Shown: positions 1 to 9,664 of the stretch, in pieces
Numbering within the stretch: position 1 is the stretch's first letter
How the letters are laid out: each line of letters starts with the position of its first letter
NCBI GenBank assembly: GCA_029782365.1
Contig: JAKOUW010000009.1
Span: 124,001-188,000, forward strand
Length of the DNA stretch: 64,000 nucleotides
Direction: 5' to 3'
From: Chloroflexota bacterium
GTDB lineage: Bacteria; Chloroflexota; Anaerolineae; Anaerolineales; UBA4823
Made by a program: the position numbers and the translations under genes
The notes under the pieces: generated by a model
What the model was told of the DNA's origin: nothing
The model's database searches: none
What the model saw: only the letters and a program-made list of their open reading frames with translations

Positions 1-564
1 CGGGATGCGCCAACCATCATCTTGCCTGACCAGACGCAAGATCCTGCCTCGCAGGCCAACGCACCTGGCTGGAAAGGAGATTTCAATTCCCAATTCCTTT
101 CCGGGTGTTAATTCCGCCGGGCATTCCTCGGTGCGCAGCATAAGACCCAGCCCATGCAGAGAAATATCGATTCCTTCTACCTGGAAAAGCCTTTCTCCAT
201 CGACCAGTGTCACACTGAAAGTCTCTTCAGGCTGGACGCGCAGCTCATGCCGGTTGGCAAAGGTTCCACCCGCAAACGTAAAATCGCTCAAGCCGATATT
301 CGTTGTTTCATGATCCCACCCCACCACGCGCCCATCGACCGGCTCCAGGAACCCATTGCTGATGACAAAGATCTTGGCGCCCGGTTGCGCGAAAGCCAGC
401 CCGGGCGGCGGCACATGGAACCAGGCGACTTGTTTATCCACGCCTTGCAGTGTCGCAGATGTATTGACCGGTACACCCTTATACAGTGAGATCAGCGAGA
501 AACTCCGCTGTCCCTCATCAAAAAGAACCTCGAAATCGGTGAGAATATGCTGACTGTGGGACAT
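1..564 (-). CDS. PilZ-domain protein, 3' end cut by window edge
   Basis: An open frame of 188 codons runs from ATG 564 to base 1 without a stop, so the C-terminus lies outside the window. AGGAGG sits six bases before the ATG. Residues 105-109 read RHELR, matching the RxxxR motif, and residues 133-138 read DISLHG, matching (D/N)xSxxG; together these are the two c-di-GMP contacts of PilZ domains. Residues 1-100 form an N-terminal beta-rich region of the YcgR-N kind by position, but I cannot assign it firmly. A role as a c-di-GMP effector is family knowledge; the target is unknown. The gene is divergent from the acetyl-CoA synthetase gene. Confidence 0.72.
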   Translation of the reverse strand, partial: MSHSQHILTDFEVLFDEGQRSFSLISLYKGVPVNTSATLQGVDKQVAWFHVPPPGLAFAQPGAKIFVISNGFLEPVDGRVVGWDHETTNIGLSDFTFAGGTFANRHELRVQPEETFSVTLVDGERLFQVEGIDISLHGLGLMLRTEECPAELTPGKELGIEISFPARCVGLRGRILRLVRQDDGWRIP

Positions 565-657
565 CGCCAACCTCCTGTTCGACAGTCAAATTATACCTGA
601 AAATGACAGTGTGAAGGGGCAGGCGAAATTGTGACAAAAAGCACTTAATAAATCCAA

Positions 658-686
658 TTGACAGACTTTTCATGATTATATAAAAT
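658..686 (+). promoter_or_regulatory. sigma70-type promoter of acs
   Basis: TTGACA at 658-663 and TAAAAT at 681-686 are separated by exactly 17 bp. Transcription would start near 693 and give a leader of about 40 nt before the GTG start at 734. Confidence 0.75.
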
Positions 687-733
687 GTAGGGGTCACCCA
701 AACGAAACAACGAATTTTATATTGGAGGCAGCA

Positions 734-2629
734 GTGGATAGTTCACCGAATCAGGACGCCGAATTTTTTTATCCAAGCCAGCAGATTGTTGACAACGCCA
801 TCATTCAAGATTACGAAGCGCTGTATAAGCAATCCGTGGATGATCCGCAAGCCTTCTGGGCTGCGCGAGCCAATGAATTGGAGTGGGCCAAAAAATGGGA
901 TAAAGTACTGGACGACAGCAAAGCGCCCTTTTACAAGTGGTTCACAGGCGGAGTCACCAATATCATTACAAACGCTATTGACCGCCATCTAAAAACTGCT
1001 CATAAAAACAAACTTGCGCTGATTTGGGAGGGCGAACCGGGCGATTCACGCACCTTCTCTTATTTTGCCCTCAATCGCGAAGTCAGTAAGTTCGCCAATG
1101 TACTGAAATCTTTGGGTGTACGCAAAGGGGATATCGTCACGATTTACATGCCCCGCATTCCTGAGATGGTTTTTGCAATGCTGGCTTGCGCCAAGATTGG
1201 CGCCGGGCACAGCGTCGTGTATGGAGGTTTCAGTGTCGAAGCGCTGGCAGCCCGCATCGAAGACGCGCAAAGCAAAGTGCTGATCACCGCCGACGGCGGC
1301 TGGATGCGTGGGAAAATCGTCAACTTGAAGGAAATCGCCGATGAAGCCATGTCTCGCCAGCCGACGATCGAGTCGTGCATCGTGGTGAAGCGCACCGGGC
1401 AGAGTATTTACATGGAAGCTGGCCGTGATTACTGGTACCACGATTTGATTTCCCTGCCGATTGCCAGCCCGAACTGCCCCACCGAACCGATGGATGCAGA
1501 AGATATGCTCTTCATCCTGTATACATCAGGCACCACCGGCCGGCCCAAGGGCATTATCCACACGCATGGCGGCTATATGGTTTATACCTACACTACCTTC
1601 AAGTATGTGTTTGACATCAAAGAGGAAGATCGCTACTGGTGTGCAGCCGACCCAGGTTGGATTACCGGCCACAGCTACATTGTGTATGCACCTTTGATCA
1701 ACGGCGCGACCAGTTTTATGTATGAGGGAGCTCCGAACCATCCCTACCCCAACCGCTGGTGGCAGATGGTGGAAAAATATGGCATTTCGATCCTCTACAC
1801 CTCCCCAACTGCCATTCGCGGCCTGATGCGCTTCGGCAACGCCTGGGCGAACCGTCATGACCTGAGCAGCCTGCGCTTGCTCGGTTCCGTCGGTGAACCA
1901 ATTAACCCCGAGGCCTGGCGCTGGTATTACACAGTAATTGGCAAAGAGCGCTGTCCCATCATGGATACCTGGTGGCAAACGGAAACGGGCGGGTTCATGA
2001 TCTCGCCTCTGCCAGTCACGCCGCTCAAGCCAGGTTCGGCAACGAAGCCATTATTTGGCATCATCGCCGACGTTGTGAACGAAGAAGGTCACCCGGTGGC
2101 GGCTGGAGAAGAAGGCTACCTGGTCATCAAGGCACCCTGGCCGGGAATGCTGCGCACGATTTATAAAGACCCGGAACGCTACCAGACCCAATACTGGGGT
2201 AAATATGGCAACATGTACCAGGCAGGCGATTCAGCCCGCAAGGATAAAGATGGCTACATCTGGGTGATTGGCCGTATTGATGATGTCATCAAAGTTTCTG
2301 GCTACCGCCTGGGCACAGCCGAAGTGGAAAGCGCCCTGGTCAGCCATCCGTCGGTGGCTGAAGCAGCCGCCATTGGCCTGCCGCACGAACTGAAAGGCAA
2401 TGCGATTTACTGCTACGTGATCCTCAAAGCCGGTGTAGATAAAAACGATAAGCTGGCAGAGGAACTGAGGCAGCATGTTGGCCACGAAATTGGCCCAATT
2501 GCCCGGCCGGAACATATCACATTTGTAGACAGCCTGCCCAAGACTCGCAGTGGCAAGATCATGCGCCGCGTACTGAAGGCGCGTGCCCAGGGTTTGCCTG
2601 AAGGCGACTTAAGCACCCTGGAGGAATAA
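734..2629 (+). CDS. acsA: acetyl-CoA synthetase (AMP-forming)
   Basis: Makes acetyl-CoA from acetate, ATP and CoA through acetyl-AMP in the cytoplasm. I chose GTG 734 because GGAGG at 724-728 lies five bases upstream; an in-frame TTG at 722 overlaps that ribosome site. The 631-residue product has the full family length. The adenylate-forming motif [11 protein letters not shown] is at about 263-273, the [10 protein letters not shown] motif at about 411-420 carries the Trp that limits the acyl pocket to acetate, and Lys608 in RSGKIMRR is the residue acetylated in regulated Acs enzymes. It is monocistronic, with its own promoter and a terminator behind it. A propionyl-CoA synthetase is less likely given the Trp. 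Confidence 0.93.
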   Translation: MDSSPNQDAEFFYPSQQIVDNAIIQDYEALYKQSVDDPQAFWAARANELEWAKKWDKVLDDSKAPFYKWFTGGVTNIITNAIDRHLKTAHKNKLALIWEGEPGDSRTFSYFALNREVSKFANVLKSLGVRKGDIVTIYMPRIPEMVFAMLACAKIGAGHSVVYGGFSVEALAARIEDAQSKVLITADGGWMRGKIVNLKEIADEAMSRQPTIESCIVVKRTGQSIYMEAGRDYWYHDLISLPIASPNCPTEPMDAEDMLFILYTSGTTGRPKGIIHTHGGYMVYTYTTFKYVFDIKEEDRYWCAADPGWITGHSYIVYAPLINGATSFMYEGAPNHPYPNRWWQMVEKYGISILYTSPTAIRGLMRFGNAWANRHDLSSLRLLGSVGEPINPEAWRWYYTVIGKERCPIMDTWWQTETGGFMISPLPVTPLKPGSATKPLFGIIADVVNEEGHPVAAGEEGYLVIKAPWPGMLRTIYKDPERYQTQYWGKYGNMYQAGDSARKDKDGYIWVIGRIDDVIKVSGYRLGTAEVESALVSHPSVAEAAAIGLPHELKGNAIYCYVILKAGVDKNDKLAEELRQHVGHEIGPIARPEHITFVDSLPKTRSGKIMRRVLKARAQGLPEGDLSTLEE

Positions 2630-2642
2630 TCCTCAAAAAGCA

Positions 2643-2680
2643 CAAACTGGCGTCACTTGTCGGCGCCAGTTTGTTGTTTA
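2643..2680. terminator. bidirectional hairpin terminator between acs and purB
   Basis: CAAACTGGCG (2643-2652) pairs perfectly with CGCCAGTTTG (2664-2673) around an 11-nt loop. A T-rich stretch follows on the plus strand and a run of five T on the minus strand, so it can end acs and the converging purB. The purB stop codon lies in the loop. Confidence 0.7.
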
Positions 2681-4056
2681 ATTGCCTCGACCACAGCCAG
2701 GGCGCGCTGTGGAGCATCGCCCAGGTGATCGGCAGCGCGCATCAGCTCTTGCAGAGCGGCTGCCGGCAGGTAGCACAGCAGCTCTGCATCCTGGCACACC
2801 AATTCGTTCAACGGGTTGGCCTGCCCGGCCATGACGGCCGCCCAGGCCGTCATGGCGTGCTGGCGCAGCAGCTCGTGCATGCTTTGCCGGTCGGCGCCGG
2901 CCTTGCCCAAGGCCATCAGGACGCGCTCTACAGCCGCAAAAGGCCCATAAGCGGCGAAGTTGCGCTCAATCGCTGGCCGGTTGACCACCAGGCCCTGCAG
3001 CAGGCGGGTCGCCACCAAGAGCAGTTCATCGGTGATCAAGAAGGCCTCCGGCAGCATGCTGCGCCGGTTGGCAGAATCATCCAAAGTTCGTTCGAGCAGA
3101 GAATGCGCCGCGTTGTCCCATGCGAGGCGTGGGAATTGGGCCAGCATGCGCGCCAGCGAATCGATCTTTTCGGCATTGATCGGGTTACGTTTGAACGGCA
3201 TAGCCGAGGATCCAACCTGTTTCTTGCCGAAAGGCTCGCTCAATTCGCCGAGAGGTGGAGATTGCAGCAAGCGCAGGTCAAAAGCGAATTTATACAACGA
3301 GCCTCCCAGCCCGGCCAGGGCGCTGGTGATGAAATAATCTTGCTTGCGCGGGTAAACCTGGGTGGCTGCCGTAAAGAAAGGCAGTCCAATCAGCATCGAG
3401 AGGCGCGCTTCAAATTCGGCAAGTTTCTCCGCCCCTCCCAACAGCTCGGCGTATGAAGCGCTCGTGCCTACCGCGCCTTTAAAGCCTTTGCCTTTCACCC
3501 CTCGGCGGGCGCGGCCCAGATTTTCCAGATCCAGCAGCAAATCCTGGGCATACTGCGCCAGCCGGTAGCCCAGTGTGGAGGGTTCCGCCGGCTGGATATG
3601 GGTGAATGCCATTACCGGCAGAGAGGCATACTGCTCGATCTTGTCGGCCAACACAAACAATAAATTTTTCAGGCGGCTCAAGACAAGGTCCAGCCCATCC
3701 CGCAGTCGCAGGGCGTCGGCGTTATCTTCGATATCCATAGAAGTTGCTCCCAGGTGGATAATCCCACCGCCCAACGGCGCCTGCCCGGCGAACAATCGCA
3801 CCTCGGCCATTAAGTCATGCTGGATTTCAGCTTCGATCTCCAGGGCATGCGGTACATCAATCTCGTCTTGATGGGCGCGCAGGTTTTCGACCTGCTCCCG
3901 CTGGACCAGGCCATAACCAGCCTGGACCTCCGCTAATGCCACCCACAGCCCCCGCCACAACCTGCGCCGTTTGGTCTCGCTCCACAGGTCGCGCATCTCT
4001 GGCGAACCATACCGCCAGGTGTAAGGAGACAGGTAGGTGTCATAATCGTACGACAT
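2653..4056 (-). CDS. purB: adenylosuccinate lyase
   Basis: Cleaves SAICAR to AICAR and adenylosuccinate to AMP, both with release of fumarate. ATG 4056 is preferred to an in-frame GTG at 4074 because GGGAG precedes it and the product then starts like other PurB proteins; 467 residues. The fumarase/aspartase signature GSSAMPFKRNP is at 282-292, where Ser284 is the likely catalytic base, and His153 in FTHIQPAEP is the likely acid. It lies 14 bp downstream of an aldo/keto reductase gene and probably shares its transcript. It is the one IMP-pathway gene here not in the forward purine block, from which it is separated by 2.7 kb. Confidence 0.93.
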   Translation of the reverse strand: MSYDYDTYLSPYTWRYGSPEMRDLWSETKRRRLWRGLWVALAEVQAGYGLVQREQVENLRAHQDEIDVPHALEIEAEIQHDLMAEVRLFAGQAPLGGGIIHLGATSMDIEDNADALRLRDGLDLVLSRLKNLLFVLADKIEQYASLPVMAFTHIQPAEPSTLGYRLAQYAQDLLLDLENLGRARRGVKGKGFKGAVGTSASYAELLGGAEKLAEFEARLSMLIGLPFFTAATQVYPRKQDYFITSALAGLGGSLYKFAFDLRLLQSPPLGELSEPFGKKQVGSSAMPFKRNPINAEKIDSLARMLAQFPRLAWDNAAHSLLERTLDDSANRRSMLPEAFLITDELLLVATRLLQGLVVNRPAIERNFAAYGPFAAVERVLMALGKAGADRQSMHELLRQHAMTAWAAVMAGQANPLNELVCQDAELLCYLPAAALQELMRAADHLGDAPQRALAVVEAIKQQTGADK

Positions 4057-4070
4057 AAAACTCCCGGGAA

Positions 4071-5096
4071 TCACACATGATGGTTATCAATAGATTTGAA
4101 TGTCGCCCCAAATACATAATGGTTGCCTTCCAAAAAACCATGGGGAAAGCCCAAGTCGATCTGGCTGGCTGTATTCAAGCGCTCTATTTGCTCTTCATTC
4201 AGGCGCCATTCGAAGGCGGCCAGGTTATCAGCCAGTTGAGAAACGCTCCGCGCCCCCAGTATCGGCACCATTAACGATCCCGGCCGCTGGCGCACCCAGT
4301 TGATGGCTACCTGCGCCGCCGAGCGGCCGGCTTCTTGCGCTATCGCCTGGACAACTTTTACCGTGCCCTGCGTTTTCTCGCTCAGCTCGAGCTTGGAAGC
4401 GTCCAGGCGGGTCGGTTTATTGAGCTTGCCCTGGAATTTCCCAGTCAGAATACCCGCTTCCAGGATGCCCCAGGGCATCACCGCCATATCCCAATGCCGC
4501 GCCATGGGCAGCAGATCACGCTCCACAGCCCGGTCAAGCAAGGAATATGGGATCTGCAGACCAATGAAGCGCGCCCAGCCGCGCAGCTCAGCCAGGGTGT
4601 TCGCCTCAGCGACAATATACGCTGGCGTGTCCGAGACTGCAACATACAGCGCCTTGCCCTGGCTCACCACATCGTCCAGGCCGCGCAGCACCTCTTCCAC
4701 AGGTGTCATGTAATCCCACATGTGCAGGTAAAGCACATCGATATAATCGGTTCTTAAATGCTTCAAACTGCGCTCCACCGACTGGCGCATATTCTTGCGG
4801 CTGTTGCCGCCCGAATTGGGGTCAATCGAATCGGGCCGGGTCAGGGTGTACTTGGTGGCAACCACAAAGCGCTCCCGCCGCCCCTTCAGCAGCTCACCTA
4901 AGATGGTTTCGCTCTCTCCGTTGGTGTAATTGACCGAGGTATCGATAAAATTGCCGCCCTGGCTCTCAAACAGATCCAGTTGTTTCAGGCATTCTTCCCG
5001 GTTGGCGCCCCACCCCCAGGTCTCTCCGAAAGTCATTGTGCCCAGGCAGGCCTCCGAGACACGCAGGCCGCTTTTCCCTAATAATTTGTATCGCAC
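4071..5096 (-). CDS. aldo/keto reductase
   Basis: NADPH-dependent oxidoreductase with a TIM barrel; substrate unknown. GTG 5096 is chosen over ATG 5135 because AAGAGGTG lies four bases upstream and the protein then begins in register with the family (RYKLLGKSGLRVS); 341 residues. The catalytic tetrad is visible as Asp52, Tyr57, Lys82 and His125. The gene is divergent from a BmrR-like MerR regulator, which suggests, without proving, that the reductase belongs to that regulator's response. On the minus strand a TATAAT lies at 5155-5150, but I see no good -35 box with it. It is followed after 14 bp by purB. Confidence 0.88.
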   Translation of the reverse strand: MRYKLLGKSGLRVSEACLGTMTFGETWGWGANREECLKQLDLFESQGGNFIDTSVNYTNGESETILGELLKGRRERFVVATKYTLTRPDSIDPNSGGNSRKNMRQSVERSLKHLRTDYIDVLYLHMWDYMTPVEEVLRGLDDVVSQGKALYVAVSDTPAYIVAEANTLAELRGWARFIGLQIPYSLLDRAVERDLLPMARHWDMAVMPWGILEAGILTGKFQGKLNKPTRLDASKLELSEKTQGTVKVVQAIAQEAGRSAAQVAINWVRQRPGSLMVPILGARSVSQLADNLAAFEWRLNEEQIERLNTASQIDLGFPHGFLEGNHYVFGATFKSIDNHHV

Positions 5097-5181
5097 ACTG
5101 CACCTCTTAATTCTTGAACACAAAATTGCTATCAAATTGATACATACCCATTATAAATGACAAACGGGGGAGGTTTAAGCC

Positions 5182-5212
5182 TTGACTCTCCCCCTGGAGG
5201 AGGCTGTATACT
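5182..5212 (+). promoter_or_regulatory. MerR-type promoter with 19-bp spacer
   Basis: TTGACT (5182-5187) and TATACT (5207-5212) are 19 bp apart, the overlong spacing that MerR regulators correct by untwisting DNA. The spacer holds an imperfect dyad of CTCTCC and GGAGGAG, like BmrR-type operators as I remember them. It points at the adjacent merR gene and implies autoactivation. Confidence 0.82.
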
Positions 5213-5295
5213 GTCCACAGAGGAAAGCTGGCGGACAGCAGCGGGCACACTTTACTCCCGACGCCTGGGGACCTTCGTTTGAACAGGAGACACGT

Positions 5296-6645
5296 ATGCT
5301 GCGAGTTGGCGATTTCTCAAAACTGGCCCATGTCACAGTCAAGACCCTGCGTTATTACGATGAGCTCGGTTTGCTCCGTCCCATATGGACCGACCGCTTT
5401 ACTGGTTACCGCTATTATTCGCTGGATCAACTGCCCCGGTTGAACCGCATCCTGGCGCTCAAAGACCTGGGCTTTTCCCTCGAGCAGGTCGGTAAGCTGT
5501 TGGACGGCAGATTATCGGCGCCAGAACTGCGCCAGTTATTCGATCAGAAACAGCGCGAACTGGCCGATCTGGTGCGCAGCGACCAAGAGCGTCTTATTCG
5601 TGTGTCCGAACGCATTCGCGAGATTGAAATGGAGGGCCGTTTGCCGCTGCAAGATGTGACGATCAAGTCTATCCCTGCCATGGCTGCTGCCAGTTTACGA
5701 GAAATAATCCCCAGCTTGTCTGGCTTAGCGGCAAGCAGCAGCCGCATGCGCGGCGAGTTAGAATTGTGGGCCGCCAGGCAAGGAGTGAGCAGCCGCGGCG
5801 CCTGGCTCACGCTCTATCATCACAAGGACTATCGCGAAGAAAAGCTCGATGTGGAGATCGTCTTGGCTTATGACTTGGAAGCCCTGGCGGCGATCAGGGA
5901 ACACTCCTCCTCGATCGAAGTCAAACCCCTCCCGGCGGTCGAGAGCATGGCCTGCCTGCTCCAGCCAGCCAACATTGAGGCGCTACAAAACAGCTACACC
6001 ACCCTGTTCACCTGGAGCGACCGCCACGGTTATTTGCGCCTGAGCCCCCTGCGGGAGCTGGCGCTGCATGATCCCATGCAAAAGGGCGGGAAAACCCAGT
6101 TCATCGAAGTGCAAATGCCGGTACAAAGCCGGGCAAGTCTCCAACAAAAATTTCTCAATAATCCCTATCGAAAGGAAAAGGAAATGGAACCTCAGTGGAT
6201 TGATCTGCCAGAGATGAAAGTTGTGGGAGTGGCGTATATCGGCAAAAACGAAAACCAGGAAATCCCACAGACCTGGGATGTGTTCAACCGGCGCTGTCAG
6301 GAAATCAAGCATGTGGCGCCCGGTTCGCCGGCGTATGGCGTCTGCGCCTGTGTGCCAGAGGCAGCCCAAGGCGAGTTTGAATATGTGGCCTGTTACGGTG
6401 TAGACCAGGCATCAGAAATCCCCGCTGGTATGGTAGAGCGTACCATCCCCGCCGGGCGCTACGCAGTGTTTGTTCACATTGGTCCGTTGGATGGTTTGAG
6501 GGCGACCTATGAATATATTTATCAATACTGGCTGCCGCAGTCTGGCTTTCAGTTGACCGGGGGGCCGGATTTCGAGCTGTACAACCAAGAGTTTGTTAAT
6601 GGCGCGGCTGATTCCAGGTTTTATATTTACGTGCCGATCAAGTGA
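5296..6645 (+). CDS. MerR-family regulator with two effector-binding domains
   Basis: A transcription activator of the BmrR type. ATG 5296 has AGGAG seven bases upstream; the open frame extends to a TTG at 5182, but that TTG is the promoter -35 box. The 449-residue product has a MerR winged helix-turn-helix at 2-70, a dimerisation coiled coil at about 75-115, and then two successive GyrI/AraC-type effector domains at about 120-280 and 297-449. Usual BmrR-like proteins have one such domain, near 270-280 residues in total. An ATG at 6184 with a purine-rich run before it could start a free second domain. A multidrug or amphipathic ligand is likely from the family only. Confidence 0.85.
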   Translation: MLRVGDFSKLAHVTVKTLRYYDELGLLRPIWTDRFTGYRYYSLDQLPRLNRILALKDLGFSLEQVGKLLDGRLSAPELRQLFDQKQRELADLVRSDQERLIRVSERIREIEMEGRLPLQDVTIKSIPAMAAASLREIIPSLSGLAASSSRMRGELELWAARQGVSSRGAWLTLYHHKDYREEKLDVEIVLAYDLEALAAIREHSSSIEVKPLPAVESMACLLQPANIEALQNSYTTLFTWSDRHGYLRLSPLRELALHDPMQKGGKTQFIEVQMPVQSRASLQQKFLNNPYRKEKEMEPQWIDLPEMKVVGVAYIGKNENQEIPQTWDVFNRRCQEIKHVAPGSPAYGVCACVPEAAQGEFEYVACYGVDQASEIPAGMVERTIPAGRYAVFVHIGPLDGLRATYEYIYQYWLPQSGFQLTGGPDFELYNQEFVNGAADSRFYIYVPIK

Positions 6646-6651
6646 TGGATG

Positions 6652-6682
6652 AGCGTGCCGAACAGCGGCGCGTTCTCTTTTC
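6652..6682 (+). terminator. rho-independent terminator of merR
   Basis: AGCGTGCCG (6652-6660) pairs with CGGCGCGTT (6666-6674) over nine pairs, two of them G-U, with a 5-nt loop, followed by TCTTTTC. It begins seven bases after the merR stop. Confidence 0.75.
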
Positions 6683-6734
6683 AATATTGTCTAGTCAGCC
6701 GGGGCGTTAGATGATAAAATACCGGCGTCTAGTA

Positions 6735-6746
6735 ACAACCTGTTGT
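6735..6746. promoter_or_regulatory. small inverted repeat upstream of purSL
   Basis: ACAAC (6735-6739) and GTTGT (6742-6746) form a 12-bp palindrome in the 129-bp gap between the merR terminator and the purine operon. It could be an operator. A TAAAAT at 6715-6720 is a possible -10, but I find no convincing -35 box. Confidence 0.25.
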
Positions 6747-6755
6747 CATTTCAAT

Positions 6756-6788
6756 CCCGCCCTGGCTGTCTGCAGGACGGGTTATTTT
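6756..6788 (+). terminator. hairpin with T-rich tail in the purSL leader
   Basis: CCCGCCCTG (6756-6764) and CAGGACGGG (6773-6781) form a 9-bp stem with one mismatch and an 8-nt loop, followed by TTATTTT. It lies 23 bp before the purSL start. If the operon promoter is upstream of it, this would be an attenuator; otherwise it is a second terminator behind merR. Confidence 0.5.
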
Positions 6789-6811
6789 CACCAGGATGAG
6801 AATATTCAAGC

Positions 6812-9664
6812 ATGAGTTCTCAAAACGAAATTTTCCGTTTCGTGGTTAAATCCGGGCAGGGCAGCGATCCCCGTTCGCGCGGCCTGCTGGCCGACGCGCA
6901 CTCCCTGGGTATACAAAACATAGAACGGCTGGAATGCCAGGATCTTTTTTTTATCGAGGGTAGTGTATCCGCCGCAGACCTCGAGCGGCTGGCCCGCGAA
7001 CTTTTGAGCGACCCCATTACACAAACTGTCGAATGGGGTCGCGTTGTTTTAAGTGGAAGTGCAGTTGTCCAGGCGCCGAACGGCGAGTTTATCCTGGAAG
7101 TTGCCCTGCGGCCTGGCGTGACTGACCCGGTGGCGGCGCAAATTGTGCGCGCCGCGCACGAAACAGGCATACGAGGCGTGGCGCAGGCTTCCACCGGGCT
7201 GCGCTTCCTGGTTGCCGGCCAGGTACTGCTGCCAGACGATCTGCACACGCTGGCTCGCCGTCTCTTGGCAAACCCAGTCATCCAGCGCTATACGTTGGGT
7301 GAGATCGAGCCTGCTTTTCCCCAGGCTGCCGAAGCATCGGGGCGCATAGAAATTCTACCTCTACGCAAGCTCGACAACCCTGGCTTGGCGGCACTTTCAC
7401 AGGACCGGCGGGCGGCCTTAGACCTGGCTGAGATGCAGGCGGTGCAGGCTTATTTCCAGGCAGAAGGGCGCGACCCCAGCGACGTTGAATTCGAGATGCT
7501 CGCCCAAACCTGGAGTGAGCACTGTGTCCACAAGACCTTTAAAGCGCTGGTCACTATTGAAGATAGTGCACAGCCAGGGGGGGGCAAAATGGTGGATGGC
7601 ATCTTGCGCACCTACCTGCGCGCCGCCACCGAACAGATCGCCGCACCCTGGGTGCGCTCCGCTTTTGTGGATAACGCCGGCATCCTGGACTTCGATGAGG
7701 ATTTCGAAGTTTCATTCAAAGTTGAGACTCACAACCACCCGTCAGCGATCGAGCCATTTGGTGGGGCCAATACAGGCGTCGGCGGTGTCATTCGCGACGT
7801 ACTGGGCGTATCCGCCCGGCCGATCGCCGCCACCGACGTGCTGTGCTTCGGCCCGCAGGATCTGCATCCGGCGGCGCTTCTTGAAGGCGTTCTGCACCCA
7901 CGGCGCATCCAATCGGGCGTTGTGGCAGGCGTGCAAGATTACGGCAATAAAATCGGCATTCCGACAGTCAATGGGGCCGTGCTTTATGATCGAGGGTACA
8001 CTTCAAACCCGCTGGTCTTTTGTGGCTGTGTCGGGTTGGCGCCCAAGGGCAGCCACCCTCGCACCCCTCGACCCGGCGACAGGGCGATCGTCTTGGGTGG
8101 GCGCACCGGGCGGGATGGACTGCGCGGCGCCACCTTCTCTTCGATGACCATGGACGCCCAAACCGGCGAGGTGGCCGGGGCCTCCGTGCAGATCGGTGAC
8201 CCGATTACCGAAAAAGGCCTGATCGAGGTGATCTGTCGGGCACGCGATCAGCGTCTGTACACCGCTGTGACCGACTGCGGCGCGGGAGGGCTTTCCTCGG
8301 CAGTGGGCGAAATGTCCAGCGAATGCGGCGCGCTGATCGAGCTGCAGCAAGTGCGTCTCAAATATCCTGGCCTGGCGCCCTGGGAAATCTGGCTTTCAGA
8401 AGCGCAGGAGCGCATGATATTGGCTGTTCCGCCGCACTGCCTGGTCGAACTGCAGGCGATTTGCGATATATTCTCCGTCGAGCTGACCGATATCGGGGAA
8501 TTCAACCAGAGCGGGCGGCTGGTTGTGCAGTACACCGGGCGGACGGTGCTCGACCTGGACAATCATTTCTTGCACCACGGCATCCCACAGCGCCGTCTGC
8601 CTGCCAGGATCACGCCTGCCCCACAAACTGCTCCTCAGTCCAAGCCAACAGCAGACCTGGCCGGTGAGCTGCTGCGCCGCCTCAGGCAACCCAACACTGC
8701 CTCCAAAGAAGCCATCATCCGCCTGTATGATCATGAAGTGCAGGGCGGCACCATCTTGAAACCGCTGGTCGGGGCAGCCAATGATGGACCGGCTGACGCC
8801 TGTGTGCTCAAGCCTGCTGGCACGCGGGGACAGCGGGGCATCGTGCTTTCAAACGGCATTAACCCGGAATATGGCAAAATTGACGCCTACCGCATGGCCT
8901 TCTGTGTCGTGGATGAGGCCATCCGCAACGCCGTGGCAGTTGGGGCGGATCCCGAACGGATCGGCTTGTTGGACAATTTTTGCTGGGGTGATCCACGGCG
9001 TCCGGAGACATTGGGCAGCCTGCTGGAAGCGGCGCGCGGCTGTCATGAAGCCGCGCTGATGTACAAAGCGCCGTTCATCTCGGGCAAAGATTCGCTGAAC
9101 AATGAGTATCTCGGCTCGGATGGCCAACGCCATGCCATTCCGCCCACTCTATTAATTTCAGCCATCGGATTGATCGAAGATGTTGAGCTGGCGGTCAGCC
9201 TGGACTTGAAAGAACCAGGCAACTGGCTTTACCTGGCCGGGCAAATTGAGTCCCCTGCAAATACAGAAAGTGAGACCGTGCCCGGGCGAGTGGATTACGC
9301 CCCGGCTCTGTACCGCGCCCTGCACCAGGCGATCGTTCAAAAATTGGTGTGCGCATGCCACGACCTATCCGAAGGCGGGTTGGGCGTGGCGGCCGCTGAG
9401 ATGAGCATTGCCGGGCGGCTCGGCCTGCGCCTGGAAGTGAAAGAGACAAGCCTGTTCCGCGAGTCCAACGCCTGCCTGCTGGTTGAAGTGAGGCCTGACC
9501 AGGCTACAAAATTCGAACAAGTAATGAAAGGTTCTCCGCTGGTAAAAATCGGCCAGGTAACTGGAAGTGCTCAGCCTTCTTTTTCGATCTCTAGTGCGGG
9601 GCACCTATTGATTGACACACCGGTATACCGATTAGCAGCGGCCTGGAAAGGGGAAAAATCATGA
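6812..9664 (+). CDS. purSL: FGAM synthase, fused PurS-PurL subunit
   Basis: With PurQ, converts FGAR, glutamine and ATP to FGAM. The 950-residue chain is longer than the usual small PurL (about 740). Residues 5-80 and 92-168 look like two PurS-type alpha/beta repeats, each ending in LxxxLLxxPxxQ; the PurL catalytic part starts near 200 with the motif TWSEHC at 233-238 and continues with ETHNHPSAIEPFGG. Such PurSL chains with a built-in PurS pair exist in some bacteria, and no separate purS is seen here. The stop TGA overlaps the purQ start as ATGA, so the two subunits are probably translated in coupling. First gene of the purine block. Confidence 0.92.
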   Translation: MSSQNEIFRFVVKSGQGSDPRSRGLLADAHSLGIQNIERLECQDLFFIEGSVSAADLERLARELLSDPITQTVEWGRVVLSGSAVVQAPNGEFILEVALRPGVTDPVAAQIVRAAHETGIRGVAQASTGLRFLVAGQVLLPDDLHTLARRLLANPVIQRYTLGEIEPAFPQAAEASGRIEILPLRKLDNPGLAALSQDRRAALDLAEMQAVQAYFQAEGRDPSDVEFEMLAQTWSEHCVHKTFKALVTIEDSAQPGGGKMVDGILRTYLRAATEQIAAPWVRSAFVDNAGILDFDEDFEVSFKVETHNHPSAIEPFGGANTGVGGVIRDVLGVSARPIAATDVLCFGPQDLHPAALLEGVLHPRRIQSGVVAGVQDYGNKIGIPTVNGAVLYDRGYTSNPLVFCGCVGLAPKGSHPRTPRPGDRAIVLGGRTGRDGLRGATFSSMTMDAQTGEVAGASVQIGDPITEKGLIEVICRARDQRLYTAVTDCGAGGLSSAVGEMSSECGALIELQQVRLKYPGLAPWEIWLSEAQERMILAVPPHCLVELQAICDIFSVELTDIGEFNQSGRLVVQYTGRTVLDLDNHFLHHGIPQRRLPARITPAPQTAPQSKPTADLAGELLRRLRQPNTASKEAIIRLYDHEVQGGTILKPLVGAANDGPADACVLKPAGTRGQRGIVLSNGINPEYGKIDAYRMAFCVVDEAIRNAVAVGADPERIGLLDNFCWGDPRRPETLGSLLEAARGCHEAALMYKAPFISGKDSLNNEYLGSDGQRHAIPPTLLISAIGLIEDVELAVSLDLKEPGNWLYLAGQIESPANTESETVPGRVDYAPALYRALHQAIVQKLVCACHDLSEGGLGVAAAEMSIAGRLGLRLEVKETSLFRESNACLLVEVRPDQATKFEQVMKGSPLVKIGQVTGSAQPSFSISSAGHLLIDTPVYRLAAAWKGEKS

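Noticed and set aside
2671..3456. Long plus-strand open frame opposite purB
   Set aside because: It is the antisense shadow of a confidently identified enzyme, with no ribosome site and Gln/Arg-biased composition.
5182..5295. TTG start at 5182 that would add 38 residues to the MerR regulator
   Set aside because: The TTG is the -35 box of the MerR promoter and the added residues have no match to the family; ATG 5296 has the ribosome site.
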